This document shows, piece after piece, positions 52,728 through 61,530 of a stretch of DNA of 64,000 nucleotides. The notes under the pieces are model-generated. The model did no database searches, was not told the origin of the DNA, and worked only from the letters and a program-made list of their open reading frames with translations. The first letter of the stretch is position 1. Each line of letters begins with the position of its first letter. Source of the DNA: Pseudomonas sp. Irchel s3f7 (GTDB lineage Bacteria > Pseudomonadota > Gammaproteobacteria > Pseudomonadales > Pseudomonadaceae); contig NZ_FYDO01000032.1 of the NCBI RefSeq assembly GCF_900187615.1, forward strand, positions 1 through 64,000, written 5' to 3'. Both the position numbers and the translations under genes were made by a program.

Positions 52728-54533
52728 TTAGTAGCCCAGGTCGAAGTGCTCTTCTTTCATGTCCATCAGGTTGTTGGCGCCCGACAGCATGGTTACAACG
52801 TGAGAACGGGTACGCGGCAGGATGCGCTGGAAGTAGAAGCGCGCGGTCTGCAGCTTGGCCGTGTAGAACGCTTCGTCCGCGGTGCCGGCAGCCAGTTTCT
52901 CGGCAGCCAGGCGTGCCATGTCAGCCCAGAAGTAGGCCAGGCAGGCGTAACCGGAGTACATCAGGTAGTCCACGGAGGCCGCGCCGACTTCTTCGCGATC
53001 TTTCATGGCAGCCATACCGACCTTCATGGTCAGCTCGCCCCACTCTTTGTTCAGTGCAGCCAGCGGTGCGACGAACTCTTGAACCGCTTCGTTGCCTTCG
53101 TTGGTCTGGCAGAACTTGTGGACGATCTTGGTGAAGCTTTTCAGAGCCTCGCCTTGAGTCATCAGCACTTTACGGCCCAGCAGGTCGAGTGCCTGGATAC
53201 CGGTGGTGCCTTCGTACAGCATCGAAATGCGGCTGTCGCGAACGTTCTGCTCCATGCCCCACTCGGCGATGAAGCCGTGGCCGCCGTAGATCTGCACGCC
53301 GTGGTTGGCCGACTCGAAACCGACTTCGGTCATGAAGGCTTTGGCGATTGGCGTCATGAACGCCAGCAGCGCGTCGGCTTTCTTCTTCTCTTCTTCGTCC
53401 ACGCCGTACTTGACGATGTCGACTTGCTTGGCAGTGAAGTAAACCATCGCACGGTTGCCTTCGGCGAATGCCTTCATGGTCAACAGCATGCGGCGTACGT
53501 CAGGGTGCACGATGATTGGGTCAGCGGCTTTGTCCGGCGCTTTCGGGCCAGTCAGCGAACGCATTTGCAGACGGTCGCGAGCGTACTTCAAGCCGCCCTG
53601 GAAACCGATTTCGGCGTGGGCCAGACCTTGCAGCGCGGTACCCAGACGTGCGGTGTTCATGAAGGTGAACATGCAGTTCAGGCCTTTGTTCGCCGGACCG
53701 ATCAGGAAACCGGTCGCGCCATCAAAGTTCATCACGCAAGTGGCGTTGCCGTGGATGCCCATCTTGTGTTCCAGGGAACCGCAAGACACAGCGTTACGTG
53801 CGCCAACCGAACCATCGGCGTTCGGCATGAACTTCGGCACGATGAACAGCGAAATGCCTTTGGTGCCAGCCGGTGCATCCGGCAGGCGAGCCAGTACGAT
53901 GTGGACGATGTTATCGGCCATGTCGTGTTCACCGGCCGAGATGAAGATCTTGGTGCCGGAGACTTTGTAGGAACCGTCGGCCTGAGGTTCAGCCTTGGTG
54001 CGCAGCATGCCCAGGTCGGTGCCGCAGTGCGGCTCGGTCAGGCACATGGTGCCGGTCCACTCGCCGGAAACCAGCTTGGTCAGGTAGGCCTCTTGCTGCT
54101 CAGGGGTGCCGTGCTCGGAGATGGTGTTCATCGCGCCGTGCGACAGGCCTGGGTACATGCCCCACGACCAGTTCGACTCGCCGACCATTTCGCTGATCGC
54201 CAGACCCAGGGACTCCGGCAGGCCTTGGCCGCCGTGCTCAACATCGTGAGCCAGGCTTGGCCAGCCGCCTTCTACGAATTGCTTGTACGCTTCTTTGAAG
54301 CCAGTCGGGGTCTTAACGCCGGACTCGCTCCAGGTGCAGCCTTCAAGGTCGCCCACACGGTTCAGCGGAGCCAGTACCTGCTCACAAAACTTGGCGCCTT
54401 CTTCGAGAATGGCGTCAACCATGTCCGGTGTTGCGTCTGCACACGCCGGAAGGCTCTGATAGTGCGCTTCGTAGCCGAGCAGCTCGTCACGAACGAAGCG
54501 AATATCACGCAAGGGGGCCTTGTAGTCAGGCAT
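52728..54533 (-). CDS. fadE: Acyl-CoA dehydrogenase (FadE1-type, PA0506-like)
   Basis: 601 aa, the same layout as the two paralogues: PDYKAPLRDIRFVRDELLGY, MCLTEPHCGTDLGMLRTKAE, and LYEGTTGIQALDLLGRK with the catalytic glutamate. The P. aeruginosa equivalent PA0506 is described as a long-chain acyl-CoA dehydrogenase under PsrA control. Here the promoter has a consensus TTGACA-17-TATGTT followed by a PsrA-type box, which supports that assignment. Bordered downstream by a strong terminator, so it is a single-gene unit. Confidence 0.92.
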   Translation of the reverse strand: MPDYKAPLRDIRFVRDELLGYEAHYQSLPACADATPDMVDAILEEGAKFCEQVLAPLNRVGDLEGCTWSESGVKTPTGFKEAYKQFVEGGWPSLAHDVEHGGQGLPESLGLAISEMVGESNWSWGMYPGLSHGAMNTISEHGTPEQQEAYLTKLVSGEWTGTMCLTEPHCGTDLGMLRTKAEPQADGSYKVSGTKIFISAGEHDMADNIVHIVLARLPDAPAGTKGISLFIVPKFMPNADGSVGARNAVSCGSLEHKMGIHGNATCVMNFDGATGFLIGPANKGLNCMFTFMNTARLGTALQGLAHAEIGFQGGLKYARDRLQMRSLTGPKAPDKAADPIIVHPDVRRMLLTMKAFAEGNRAMVYFTAKQVDIVKYGVDEEEKKKADALLAFMTPIAKAFMTEVGFESANHGVQIYGGHGFIAEWGMEQNVRDSRISMLYEGTTGIQALDLLGRKVLMTQGEALKSFTKIVHKFCQTNEGNEAVQEFVAPLAALNKEWGELTMKVGMAAMKDREEVGAASVDYLMYSGYACLAYFWADMARLAAEKLAAGTADEAFYTAKLQTARFYFQRILPRTRSHVVTMLSGANNLMDMKEEHFDLGY

Positions 54534-54594
54534 AGCGATAAACCTCTGCTGATGTAACCGGGAATGAACGACCGCGTTGATTTGTTGTAGCGAT

Positions 54595-54638
54595 CAAACA
54601 GTTGTTTGAAACATACGTTTACGCCGAATTCTTGTCAA
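54595..54638 (-). promoter_or_regulatory. fadE promoter with PsrA-type operator
   Basis: On the minus strand TTGACA (54638-54633), 17 nt, TATGTT (54615-54610), then CAAAC-AACT-GTTTG (54608-54595). The operator fits the published PsrA pattern [G/C]AAAC-N4-GTTT[G/C] exactly and sits directly after the -10, where binding would block transcription until long-chain acyl-CoA or fatty acid releases PsrA. Confidence 0.8.
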
Positions 54639-54762
54639 GCATCGATCTTTTGCCGTTCGTCATCGACCCTCAAAACACACAGCCACGCAACGACGCGACA
54701 GCGCTGAAAAGCGATCCGTCGATTAAAAAAGATTAGTTGAGGAAGAAGGACTTACGCAGAAA

Positions 54763-54786
54763 AACGCCGCGAACAGGCGCGGCGTT
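54763..54786 (-). terminator. Terminator of the small flagellar-like gene
   Basis: AACGCCGCG (54763-54771), loop AACAGG, CGCGGCGTT (54778-54786); followed on the minus strand by TTTT. Lies 24 nt after the stop at 54810. Confidence 0.85.
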
Positions 54787-54809
54787 GAGGGGGCGGACTC
54801 AGAGAGGCA

Positions 54810-55106
54810 TCAAGCAAAGGTGTCGATCAACGTTCCCTGCACTTCATCGGACGCCTTGGCGATTTTAGCGCCCAGTTCGACCTGAAACTTTCCTTGGGAC
54901 ATTTCGACGACATTACTGGCGAGGTCCGATTGCTGACTGAGATCAACCGAACGCAGGCGATCAACCTGCGCCTCGGAAGACTGGCTGGTGACCGAACGCT
55001 CAAGGGTTGTGTTGGCGATCTGCCCGGCAGCCTGATCGACGCGATTCAGCCCTGTCTGAATAGTGCTCAGACCGGCATAAAAAGCGGTGTTTCCTGAGAT
55101 TTCCAT
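54810..55106 (-). CDS. Small protein resembling flagellar rod/hook termini (PA0505-like)
   Basis: 98 aa, no signal peptide. The N-terminal part (AFYAGLSTIQTGLNRVDQAA GQIANTT) looks like the N-helix of FlgB/FlgE/FlgG axial proteins, and the C-terminal part (VDLSQQSDLASNVVEMSQGK FQVELGAKIAKASDEVQGTL) looks like their C-helix (which usually reads VDL..E...I..Q..YQAN...I...DEM...L). The middle domains of rod/hook proteins are missing. It is not in a flagellar cluster; P. aeruginosa has an uncharacterised gene at the same place. AAGGACGAG precedes the ATG. Function unknown. Confidence 0.75.
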   Translation of the reverse strand: MEISGNTAFYAGLSTIQTGLNRVDQAAGQIANTTLERSVTSQSSEAQVDRLRSVDLSQQSDLASNVVEMSQGKFQVELGAKIAKASDEVQGTLIDTFA

Positions 55107-55212
55107 GGGAGAACTCGTCCTTGCAAAGGATCAACAGTGGGCATTGAAGCAGACCTGTGAAAAAAAGGCCCGTCAAAAACACTAATGGCATAGTGCCTTG
55201 CCATAGGCAAAA

Positions 55213-55893
55213 CTAGTCGAGCAAATCCAGTTGAAGATGTTCTGCCACGGCTTCCGCCGTCACTGACTTGAGTTTCGGTACCCGCCCCAGGCATGGCGCT
55301 GGCAGGCGTTCGGCGAGGGTCGCCAGGTTTTCTTCAAGCCGTGAAGTTTTCGGATCAATGATATTCGCCACCCATCCCGCCAGTTGCAAACCATCACGAG
55401 CAATGGCCTCAGCCGTCAGCAAGGCATGACTGATGCAGCCCAAGCGCACGCCGACCACCAGAATCACCGGCAGGCCCAAGGCTTTCGCCAAATCAGAAAG
55501 ATTATCCTGATCCGCCAACGGCACGCGCCAGCCTCCGGCACCTTCAATCAACGTGAAGTCGGCCTGCATCTCAAGGATCTGCCGCATCGGCGTCAACAAC
55601 GACTGCACTGTCAGCGCCACACCTGCTTCACGCGCCGCAAGATGCGGGGCAATCGCCGGTTCGAACGCCACCGGATTGACCTGTGCATACGTCAACGGCA
55701 ACGAACATTCCGCCAACAGCGCCAACGCATCCGCGTTGCGCAAACCCTTGGGCGTGACGGCGCAACCGGAGGCAACCGGCTTGCCCGCCGCCGTGCTCAA
55801 ACCCGCCGACCGCGCAGCGTGCAGCAACCCCGCCGCGACGGTGGTTTTGCCGACATCCGTGTCTGTGCCAGCGATGAAATAGGCTGCGCTCAT
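55213..55893 (-). CDS. bioD: BioD, dethiobiotin synthetase
   Basis: 226 aa. P-loop GTDTDVGKT (residues 9-17) with Lys16; the carbamate-forming region KPVASGCAVTPKG and the acidic loop TLIEGAGGWRVPL are present. It closes the ureido ring of DAPA with CO2 and ATP. Last gene of bioB-F-H-C-D; start overlaps the bioC stop by 4 nt. Confidence 0.96.
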   Translation of the reverse strand: MSAAYFIAGTDTDVGKTTVAAGLLHAARSAGLSTAAGKPVASGCAVTPKGLRNADALALLAECSLPLTYAQVNPVAFEPAIAPHLAAREAGVALTVQSLLTPMRQILEMQADFTLIEGAGGWRVPLADQDNLSDLAKALGLPVILVVGVRLGCISHALLTAEAIARDGLQLAGWVANIIDPKTSRLEENLATLAERLPAPCLGRVPKLKSVTAEAVAEHLQLDLLD

Positions 55894-56702
55894 AAGGGTT
55901 TCTCCAGAACGGCGTACACCACTTGATAAGTCGCCGGCAAACCTTCGGCCTGACGAAACTGCTCATAAGCCTCGATCAAACCCAGAATCCGCGCCCGGCC
56001 AGTCAAGCCGCCCGGCCGACCGGGATTAAGGTTGTGTGCGCCCAAGGCCTTGAGCTCATGGGTCAGGCTGCGAACATCCGGGTAGTGCAACACATGTGGA
56101 CGGGTTTGCAGGCTGACCACCTGCAAACCGCTGTCCGCACACAGCTGTTGATAAACACCGAACTCACGGAAGCGATTGACGTGCACCATACCGTCGACCT
56201 CACGCCAACTGTCACGCAGCTCAATCAACGTCCCTACGCATAGACTAGCAAACGCGAAAATTCCGCCCGGTTTCAGTACCCGATGGGCTTCGCTGAGTAC
56301 CGAACCGAAGTCTGCACACCACTGCACCGCCAGGCTGGAGAAGATCAGATCGCAGGTCGAGTCCTGCAATGGCAAGCGCTCGGCATCACCGGCGATGAAG
56401 TGCGTGGCGCCACCCAAGGGCCGGGCGTGGTTGAGCATGCCCTCGGCGATGTCCAGCGCCACACCGTGAGTACCGGCAAAACGTTCACCCAGCGCACGGC
56501 TGAAATGCCCGGTGCCACAGCCCAGGTCCAGCCAGCGTTGCGGCATAAAATCTGCCGGCAGGCGGCTCAGCAATTGGCTGCCCACGTCACGTTGCAGTTC
56601 GGCCACGCTGTCATAGCTCGACGCCGCACGGGAAAACGAAGCCGCCACCTGGCGCTTGTCAGGCAGACCGTCGGGTGCGTTGGGAAGAGACAAATCAGTC
56701 AT
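55890..56702 (-). CDS. bioC: BioC, malonyl-ACP O-methyltransferase
   Basis: 270 aa from ATG 56702, which overlaps the bioH stop (ATGACTGA); the frame is open upstream but only opposite bioH. SAM-binding motif WLDLGCGTGHFSRAL, then DIAEGML and a Rossmann-like methyltransferase fold. It caps malonyl-ACP as methyl ester so the fatty acid machinery can build pimeloyl-ACP methyl ester, which BioH then opens. Confidence 0.95.
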   Translation of the reverse strand: MTDLSLPNAPDGLPDKRQVAASFSRAASSYDSVAELQRDVGSQLLSRLPADFMPQRWLDLGCGTGHFSRALGERFAGTHGVALDIAEGMLNHARPLGGATHFIAGDAERLPLQDSTCDLIFSSLAVQWCADFGSVLSEAHRVLKPGGIFAFASLCVGTLIELRDSWREVDGMVHVNRFREFGVYQQLCADSGLQVVSLQTRPHVLHYPDVRSLTHELKALGAHNLNPGRPGGLTGRARILGLIEAYEQFRQAEGLPATYQVVYAVLEKPL

Positions 56703-57426
56703 CGCCGGACTCATGCAAAAAAGCCTGGATCGCCCCCGCCACACCGTGGGGGTCTTCCAGAAGAAACGCGTGGCTGGCCTGTTCAATCAGACCGATTTCG
56801 ACATCCGGCAGCAATGCCAGCAACTCTGCGGTGGCTTCGGCCGGAACCAGTGCGTCGAGGCCGGCGAACAAGTGCAGTTGCGGGCCACGGAACGCCTGCA
56901 AGGCTTGGCGGGTGTCCAGTTGAGCAAGCAACTCCAGGCCGCTCATCAACACGGGGCCAGCCGTATGCGGCGCACCACCGACCAACAACCGCGACAACCC
57001 GCGTGGGTCTTCGGCGCCTTGGGCGCAAAGCAGCGAAAAACGTTTCAAGGTCATGCGTGAATCAGCAGCACAGCCGGCCAGGAACGCGTCGAAGGTTTCA
57101 CCTGGCATCGCGCTCGGCCACTGTTCATGGGCGACAAAAGAAGGATTACTCGCCAGCGTCAGCAATCCGCAGCAACGATCACCGCGACGCGCCGCCAATT
57201 CCGAAGCGAGCATGCCACCCAAGGACCAGCCACCCAGCCAGGCGTCCTGCGGCAGCGTCGAATCGAGATCGTCGAGCCATTCTTCGAGATCACTCGACGC
57301 CAGCTCCGGCAACGGTTCGATCTCGACCCGCAGGTGTTCATCCAGCCCCTGCAACGCCGCCGCCAAAGGTTCGAGCGGCGAAACACCAAGACCCCAGCCT
57401 GGCAGCAGAATCAGACGATCACGCAT
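56695..57426 (-). CDS. bioH: BioH, pimeloyl-ACP methyl ester carboxylesterase
   Basis: 243 aa alpha/beta-hydrolase. Nucleophile Ser68 in GGWSLGGM, oxyanion LLPGWG, acid in FAGLDALVP and catalytic histidine in EQASHAFLLED. It removes the methyl group introduced by BioC, ending chain elongation at pimeloyl-ACP. Overlaps both bioF upstream (8 nt) and bioC downstream. Confidence 0.94.
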   Translation of the reverse strand: MRDRLILLPGWGLGVSPLEPLAAALQGLDEHLRVEIEPLPELASSDLEEWLDDLDSTLPQDAWLGGWSLGGMLASELAARRGDRCCGLLTLASNPSFVAHEQWPSAMPGETFDAFLAGCAADSRMTLKRFSLLCAQGAEDPRGLSRLLVGGAPHTAGPVLMSGLELLAQLDTRQALQAFRGPQLHLFAGLDALVPAEATAELLALLPDVEIGLIEQASHAFLLEDPHGVAGAIQAFLHESGDD

Positions 57427-58597
57427 GGTTCGGCTCCGGTCCCAGTTGTTGAAAACAATCGGCCAATCCTTCTAACAATAGCTGTACCTGCGCCTCGGTA
57501 TGGGCGGCGGTCAGGGTCACGCGCAGTCGGGCGCTGCCGGCGGGCACGGTTGGCGGACGGATCGCGGTCACCATCAGTCCGCGCTCGCGCAACATCTGCG
57601 ACAGACGCACCGCACGCCCGGCGTCACCGATCATGATCGGTTGAATGGGCGTGAAACTGTCCATGAGTTCCAGGCCGATTTGCTCGGCGCCGTGGCGGAA
57701 CTGGCGGATCAACGTCTGCAAATGCTCGCGGCGCCAGTGCTCGCTGCGCAGCAGTTCCAGGCTTTTCAGCGTGGCGCAGGCCAGGGCTGGCGGTTGGCTG
57801 GTGGTGTAGATGTACGGGCGGGCGAACTGGATCAGGCTCTCGATCAATTCTTCACTGCCGGCGACAAAAGCCCCGGCCGTGCCGAACGCTTTACCGAGAG
57901 TGCCGACCAGTACCGGCACGTCTTCCTGGCTCAAACCGAAATGTTCGACGATGCCGCCGCCGTTCGCACCCAAGGGCCCGAAACCGTGGGCGTCATCGAC
58001 CATCAGCCACGCGCCTTTGGCCTTGGCTTCCCGCGCCAGCGCCGGCAAGTCGGCGATGTCGCCGTCCATGCTGAACACGCCGTCGGTGACCACCAGCGTA
58101 TTGCCGGTGGCTTTCTCGAGGCGCTTGGCCAGGCTCACGGCGTCGTTGTGTAAGTAACGATTGAACCGCGCCCCGGACAACAGGCCCGCATCGAGCAGCG
58201 ACGCATGGTTGAGCCGGTCTTCCAGCACCGTATCGCCCTGCCCGACCAATGCGGTGACTGCACCGAGGTTGGCCATGTAGCCGGTGGTGAACAACAAGGC
58301 CCGCGGGCGACCGGTGAGGTCCGCCAGGGCTTCTTCCAACGCGTGATGCGGGCCGCTGTGGCCGATGACCAAGTGCGACGCCCCGCCACCGACGCCCCAT
58401 TTCGACGCGCCTTCTCGCCAGGCTTCGATCACTTGCGGGTGATTGGCCAGGCCCAGGTAGTCGTTGTTACAGAACGCCAGCAACGGCTGGCCATCGACCA
58501 CCACTTGCGGCCCCTGGGGGCTTTCGAGCAGTGGGCGTTGGCGATAGAGGTTTTCGGCACGACGGGCAGCAAGGCGTGCGGCGAGATCGAAAGACAT
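57419..58597 (-). CDS. bioF: BioF, 8-amino-7-oxononanoate synthase
   Basis: 392 aa from ATG 58597, with GAGG 5 nt upstream; a start 15 nt farther is less likely. PLP-dependent alpha-oxoamine synthase: LMVDDAHGFGPLG for cofactor binding and the Schiff-base lysine in GTLGKAFGTAG. Condenses pimeloyl-ACP with L-alanine. Separated from bioB by a REP pair but probably on one transcript. Confidence 0.96.
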   Translation of the reverse strand: MSFDLAARLAARRAENLYRQRPLLESPQGPQVVVDGQPLLAFCNNDYLGLANHPQVIEAWREGASKWGVGGGASHLVIGHSGPHHALEEALADLTGRPRALLFTTGYMANLGAVTALVGQGDTVLEDRLNHASLLDAGLLSGARFNRYLHNDAVSLAKRLEKATGNTLVVTDGVFSMDGDIADLPALAREAKAKGAWLMVDDAHGFGPLGANGGGIVEHFGLSQEDVPVLVGTLGKAFGTAGAFVAGSEELIESLIQFARPYIYTTSQPPALACATLKSLELLRSEHWRREHLQTLIRQFRHGAEQIGLELMDSFTPIQPIMIGDAGRAVRLSQMLRERGLMVTAIRPPTVPAGSARLRVTLTAAHTEAQVQLLLEGLADCFQQLGPEPNHA

Positions 58598-58633
58598 GCA
58601 GGCCTCGGACAAACAATCAAGATAGACACCGAA

Positions 58634-58711
58634 CCTGTAGGAGCTGGCTTGCCAGCGATGAGGTACCCATCAGCTGACAGACCGCTATCGCTGGCAAGCC
58701 AGCTCCTACAA
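58634..58711. repeat. Inverted REP pair between bioB and bioF
   Basis: CCTGTAGGAGCTGGCTTGCC AGCGATG (58634-58660) faces TATCGCTGGCAAGCCAGCTC CTACAA (58686-58711). It could stabilise the bioB portion of the bio mRNA. Confidence 0.9.
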
Positions 58712-58749
58712 GGGTTTCGCATTCCAATCAGAGGAGTCGATGGAAGGCT

Positions 58750-59805
58750 TCAAACCGCCGCGTTATAGAACTGCTCGCTGCTCTTCTGCTCCACCAGTGC
58801 TTGCTCGATGGCAGCCTGGTGAACTTCATCGGCGTGCTCTTCGCGAGCTTCCGGCAAGATACCCAGACGCGAGAACAGTTGCATGTCCTTGTCGGCCTGC
58901 GGGTTGGCGGTGGTCAGCAGTTTCTCGCCGTAGAAAATCGAGTTGGCGCCGGCGAAGAACGCCAGGGCCTGCATCTGTTCGTTCATGGCTTCGCGGCCGG
59001 CGGACAGGCGCACGTGGGATTGCGGCATCAGGATGCGAGCGACCGCGAGCATGCGGATAAAGTCGAACGGATCGACGTCGTCGGCATTTTCCAACGGTGT
59101 ACCGGCAACCTTCACCAGCATGTTGATCGGCACCGACTCCGGATGCTCCGGCAGGTTGGCCAGCTGGATCAGCAGGTTGGCGCGGTCGTCGAGGGATTCG
59201 CCCATGCCCAGAATACCGCCGGAACAGATCTTCATCCCTGACTCACGCACATAGGCCAGGGTTTGCAGGCGCTCGCTGTAGGTGCGGGTGGTGATGATGC
59301 TGCCGTAGAACTCAGGCGAGGTGTCGAGGTTGTGGTTGTAGTAGTCGAGGCCGGCCTTGGCCAGCGCCTCGGTCTGGTCCTGATCCAGGCGACCGAGGGT
59401 CATGCAGGTTTCCAGACCCAGTGCTTTCACGCCTTCGACCATCTTCAATACGTAAGGCATGTCTTTGGCCGACGGATGCTTCCACGCCGCGCCCATGCAG
59501 AAACGGGTCGAACCGATGGCCTTGGCGCGAGCGGCCTCTTCGAGGACCTTCTGCACTTCCATCAGTTTTTCTTTTTCCAGGCCGGTGTTGTAGTGACCGG
59601 ACTGCGGACAATATTTGCAATCTTCCGGGCAGGCGCCCGTTTTGATCGACAACAGGGTCGATACCTGGACGCGGTTGGCGTCGAAATGCGCGCGGTGCAC
59701 CGTCTGCGCCTGGAACAACAGGTCGTTGAATGGCTGTACGAAGAGTGCTTTGACTTCGGCCAAAGACCAGTCATGACGCAGGGTTGCAGTGGTGCTGGCG
59801 CTCAT
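58750..59805 (-). CDS. bioB: BioB, biotin synthase
   Basis: 351 aa from ATG 59805 (AAGGAA upstream). Radical SAM cysteines at 59, 63 and 66 (CPEDCKYC), and the auxiliary 2Fe-2S ligands including YNHNLDTS and an arginine near SHVRLSAGRE. It inserts sulfur into dethiobiotin. First gene of the bioBFHCD order; the promoter region carries a BirA-type operator. Confidence 0.97.
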   Translation of the reverse strand: MSASTTATLRHDWSLAEVKALFVQPFNDLLFQAQTVHRAHFDANRVQVSTLLSIKTGACPEDCKYCPQSGHYNTGLEKEKLMEVQKVLEEAARAKAIGSTRFCMGAAWKHPSAKDMPYVLKMVEGVKALGLETCMTLGRLDQDQTEALAKAGLDYYNHNLDTSPEFYGSIITTRTYSERLQTLAYVRESGMKICSGGILGMGESLDDRANLLIQLANLPEHPESVPINMLVKVAGTPLENADDVDPFDFIRMLAVARILMPQSHVRLSAGREAMNEQMQALAFFAGANSIFYGEKLLTTANPQADKDMQLFSRLGILPEAREEHADEVHQAAIEQALVEQKSSEQFYNAAV

Positions 59806-59880
59806 GGGCGTTTCCTTCATTTATGCTGGGCAAGCGGCTGGGGAATGGAATACCCACAGGCGCAACACGGATGTTCGGCA

Positions 59881-59933
59881 TATTTAAGGAAGAGCGATGC
59901 GCTGTCAACCACGATACTCAGGACAGGTTTACA
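59881..59933 (-). promoter_or_regulatory. bioB promoter with BirA-type operator
   Basis: On the minus strand TGTAAACC (59933-59926), 15 nt, GGTTGACA (59910-59903), which fits the BirA consensus TTGTAAACC-N14/15-GGTTTACAA with one change in the right arm core. The right arm contains TTGACA, a consensus -35; 16 nt later TAAATA (59886-59881) can serve as -10. Biotin-loaded BirA would thus occlude the -35. The site lies inside the first codons of comF as called. Confidence 0.7.
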
Positions 59934-60637
59934 TCTGGTTAAAAAACAAACAGCGGTGCTTGCTTTGCAACGAGCCCGCCGAAGACATCACACCCATCTG
60001 CATGGCCTGCGAAACCGAACTGCCCTGGCTCGGCGATCATTGCCTGACCTGCGCCCTGCCTTTGCCCGCTGCGGGCCTGACCTGCGGCCAATGTCTGCAG
60101 CAGACTCCGGCCTTTGAACGGGTCATTGCACCGTGGACCTACAGCTTTCCGATCGACAGCCTGATTACGCGCTTCAAGCACAACGCCAAGTGGCCGTTTG
60201 GACGCCTGCTCGCCGAACTTGTCAGTCAATCGCTGCAACATCGCTTCACCGACGATCTGGATCGCCCCGACGCGCTGATACCCGTTCCTTTGGCCAACCG
60301 ACGCCTGCGTAAAAGGGGCTTCAATCAGGCGGCGATGCTGGCCCGCTGGCTTGGAACCAGCCTCGACATTCCCGTCGACGAACGGTTGTTATTGCGCACT
60401 CAGGATACCGACGCGCAACAGGCACTGAACGCCGACGCGCGCCGGAAAAACCTGCGCAATGCGTTCGCGATGGCGCCCGATGCCGTCGTGAAAGGACAAC
60501 ATCTGGCCCTGGTCGATGATGTATTGACCACTGGTGCCACGGCCCAGGCCCTGGCCCGTCTGCTGATGGAAGCCGGAGCCGCCCGTGTGGACGTTTACTG
60601 CCTGGCCCGAACGCCAAAACCTGGCGAGACGTCCTGA
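59897..60637 (+). CDS. ComF family phosphoribosyltransferase-like protein
   Basis: 246 aa from ATG 59897 (AAGGAAG upstream). Two zinc-binding cysteine pairs near the start (CLLCNEPAEDITPICMAC and CLTC...CGQC), then a PRTase domain with the PRPP loop LALVDDVLTTGATAQA. In naturally competent bacteria ComF is needed for DNA uptake, probably as a helper of ComFA/PriA; the role here is unproven. The first 12 codons coincide with the bioB operator, so the true start could lie slightly downstream. Confidence 0.87.
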   Translation: MRCQPRYSGQVYIWLKNKQRCLLCNEPAEDITPICMACETELPWLGDHCLTCALPLPAAGLTCGQCLQQTPAFERVIAPWTYSFPIDSLITRFKHNAKWPFGRLLAELVSQSLQHRFTDDLDRPDALIPVPLANRRLRKRGFNQAAMLARWLGTSLDIPVDERLLLRTQDTDAQQALNADARRKNLRNAFAMAPDAVVKGQHLALVDDVLTTGATAQALARLLMEAGAARVDVYCLARTPKPGETS

Positions 60638-60700
60638 CTTGACGCCAGCACGCCAAGCCGCCAACGTCTGGGCCATCGTCAGAACCCAAAGCGACTTGCC

Positions 60701-61465
60701 ATGTCCCTGCCTACCTTGTTGTCTCAGCACATTGTCCGCCGACCGCAGCGCATCGCGTTGTTGCTGCATGTCGCCGAACAGGGCTCGATCACCCGCGCCG
60801 CGAAAAGCGCGGGGCTCAGCTACAAGGCCGCCTGGGACGCCATCGATGAGCTGAACAACCTGGCGCAAACACCGCTGGTAGAACGGGTTGTCGGCGGCAA
60901 GGGCGGTGGCGGTGCCAGGCTGTCCAGCGAGGGCGAGCGCGTGTTGCGCCTGTATCAAAAGCTGCAAGCGCTGCAGGCCCAGGTGCTGGAAGCCACGGAA
61001 GAGGCAGGCGATCTTGATCTGCTCGGGCGTTTGATGCTGCGAACCAGTGCTCGCAACCAATTGCACGGCAAGGTTGCAGCGATCCGGTCTCAAGGACGCA
61101 ACGACTTGATCCGTCTCGAAGTGTGCAAAGACGTGATCATCGAGGCGCAAATCACCCACGACAGCACCCAACGCCTGGAACTGCAAATCGGCACCGAAGT
61201 CGTGGCCTTGATCAAGGCTGGCTGGCTGGACGTGCTGGATGTCGATTCCCAGGCAACGCCCGGGAACAATTGCCTGACCGGCATCATCGAGAAGATTCTC
61301 GACGCCGACGACGGCCCCAGCGAAGTGCGCATCACCCTGCCCAACGGTTTGACGCTGTGCGCCCTGGCCGAACCCGCACATCTACAAACGTTGGGGTTGG
61401 CAATCGGCAAATCCGTGCGCATCGAGTTTTCTCCGTCCAATGTACTGCTGGGTACTCCGCTTTAA
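60701..61465 (+). CDS. modE: ModE, molybdate-responsive transcriptional regulator
   Basis: 254 aa. N-terminal LysR-type winged HTH (EQGSITRAAKSAGLSYKAAW DAIDELNN) and two C-terminal Mop/TOBE domains (TSARNQLHGKVAAI and FSPSNVLLGTPL at the very end). Molybdate-bound ModE usually represses modABC. No mod transporter genes are in the window. Independent of comF by 63 nt. Confidence 0.93.
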   Translation: MSLPTLLSQHIVRRPQRIALLLHVAEQGSITRAAKSAGLSYKAAWDAIDELNNLAQTPLVERVVGGKGGGGARLSSEGERVLRLYQKLQALQAQVLEATEEAGDLDLLGRLMLRTSARNQLHGKVAAIRSQGRNDLIRLEVCKDVIIEAQITHDSTQRLELQIGTEVVALIKAGWLDVLDVDSQATPGNNCLTGIIEKILDADDGPSEVRITLPNGLTLCALAEPAHLQTLGLAIGKSVRIEFSPSNVLLGTPL

Positions 61466-61530
61466 GCAATCTGCAACAAAACCTTCATCACGCTTCTTTA
61501 AGGTGTCTGCAAAACCGCAGGGAGCCTGAT

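Noticed and set aside
55165..55190. Sigma-54-like TGGCAAGGCACTATGC (minus strand) before the flagellar-like mini gene
   Set aside because: The GG and GC elements do not have the required spacing and TTGC is not matched.
61466..61530. Pho box before the PhoX-family gene
   Set aside because: No pair of CTGTCAT-like heptamers at 4-nt spacing could be found.
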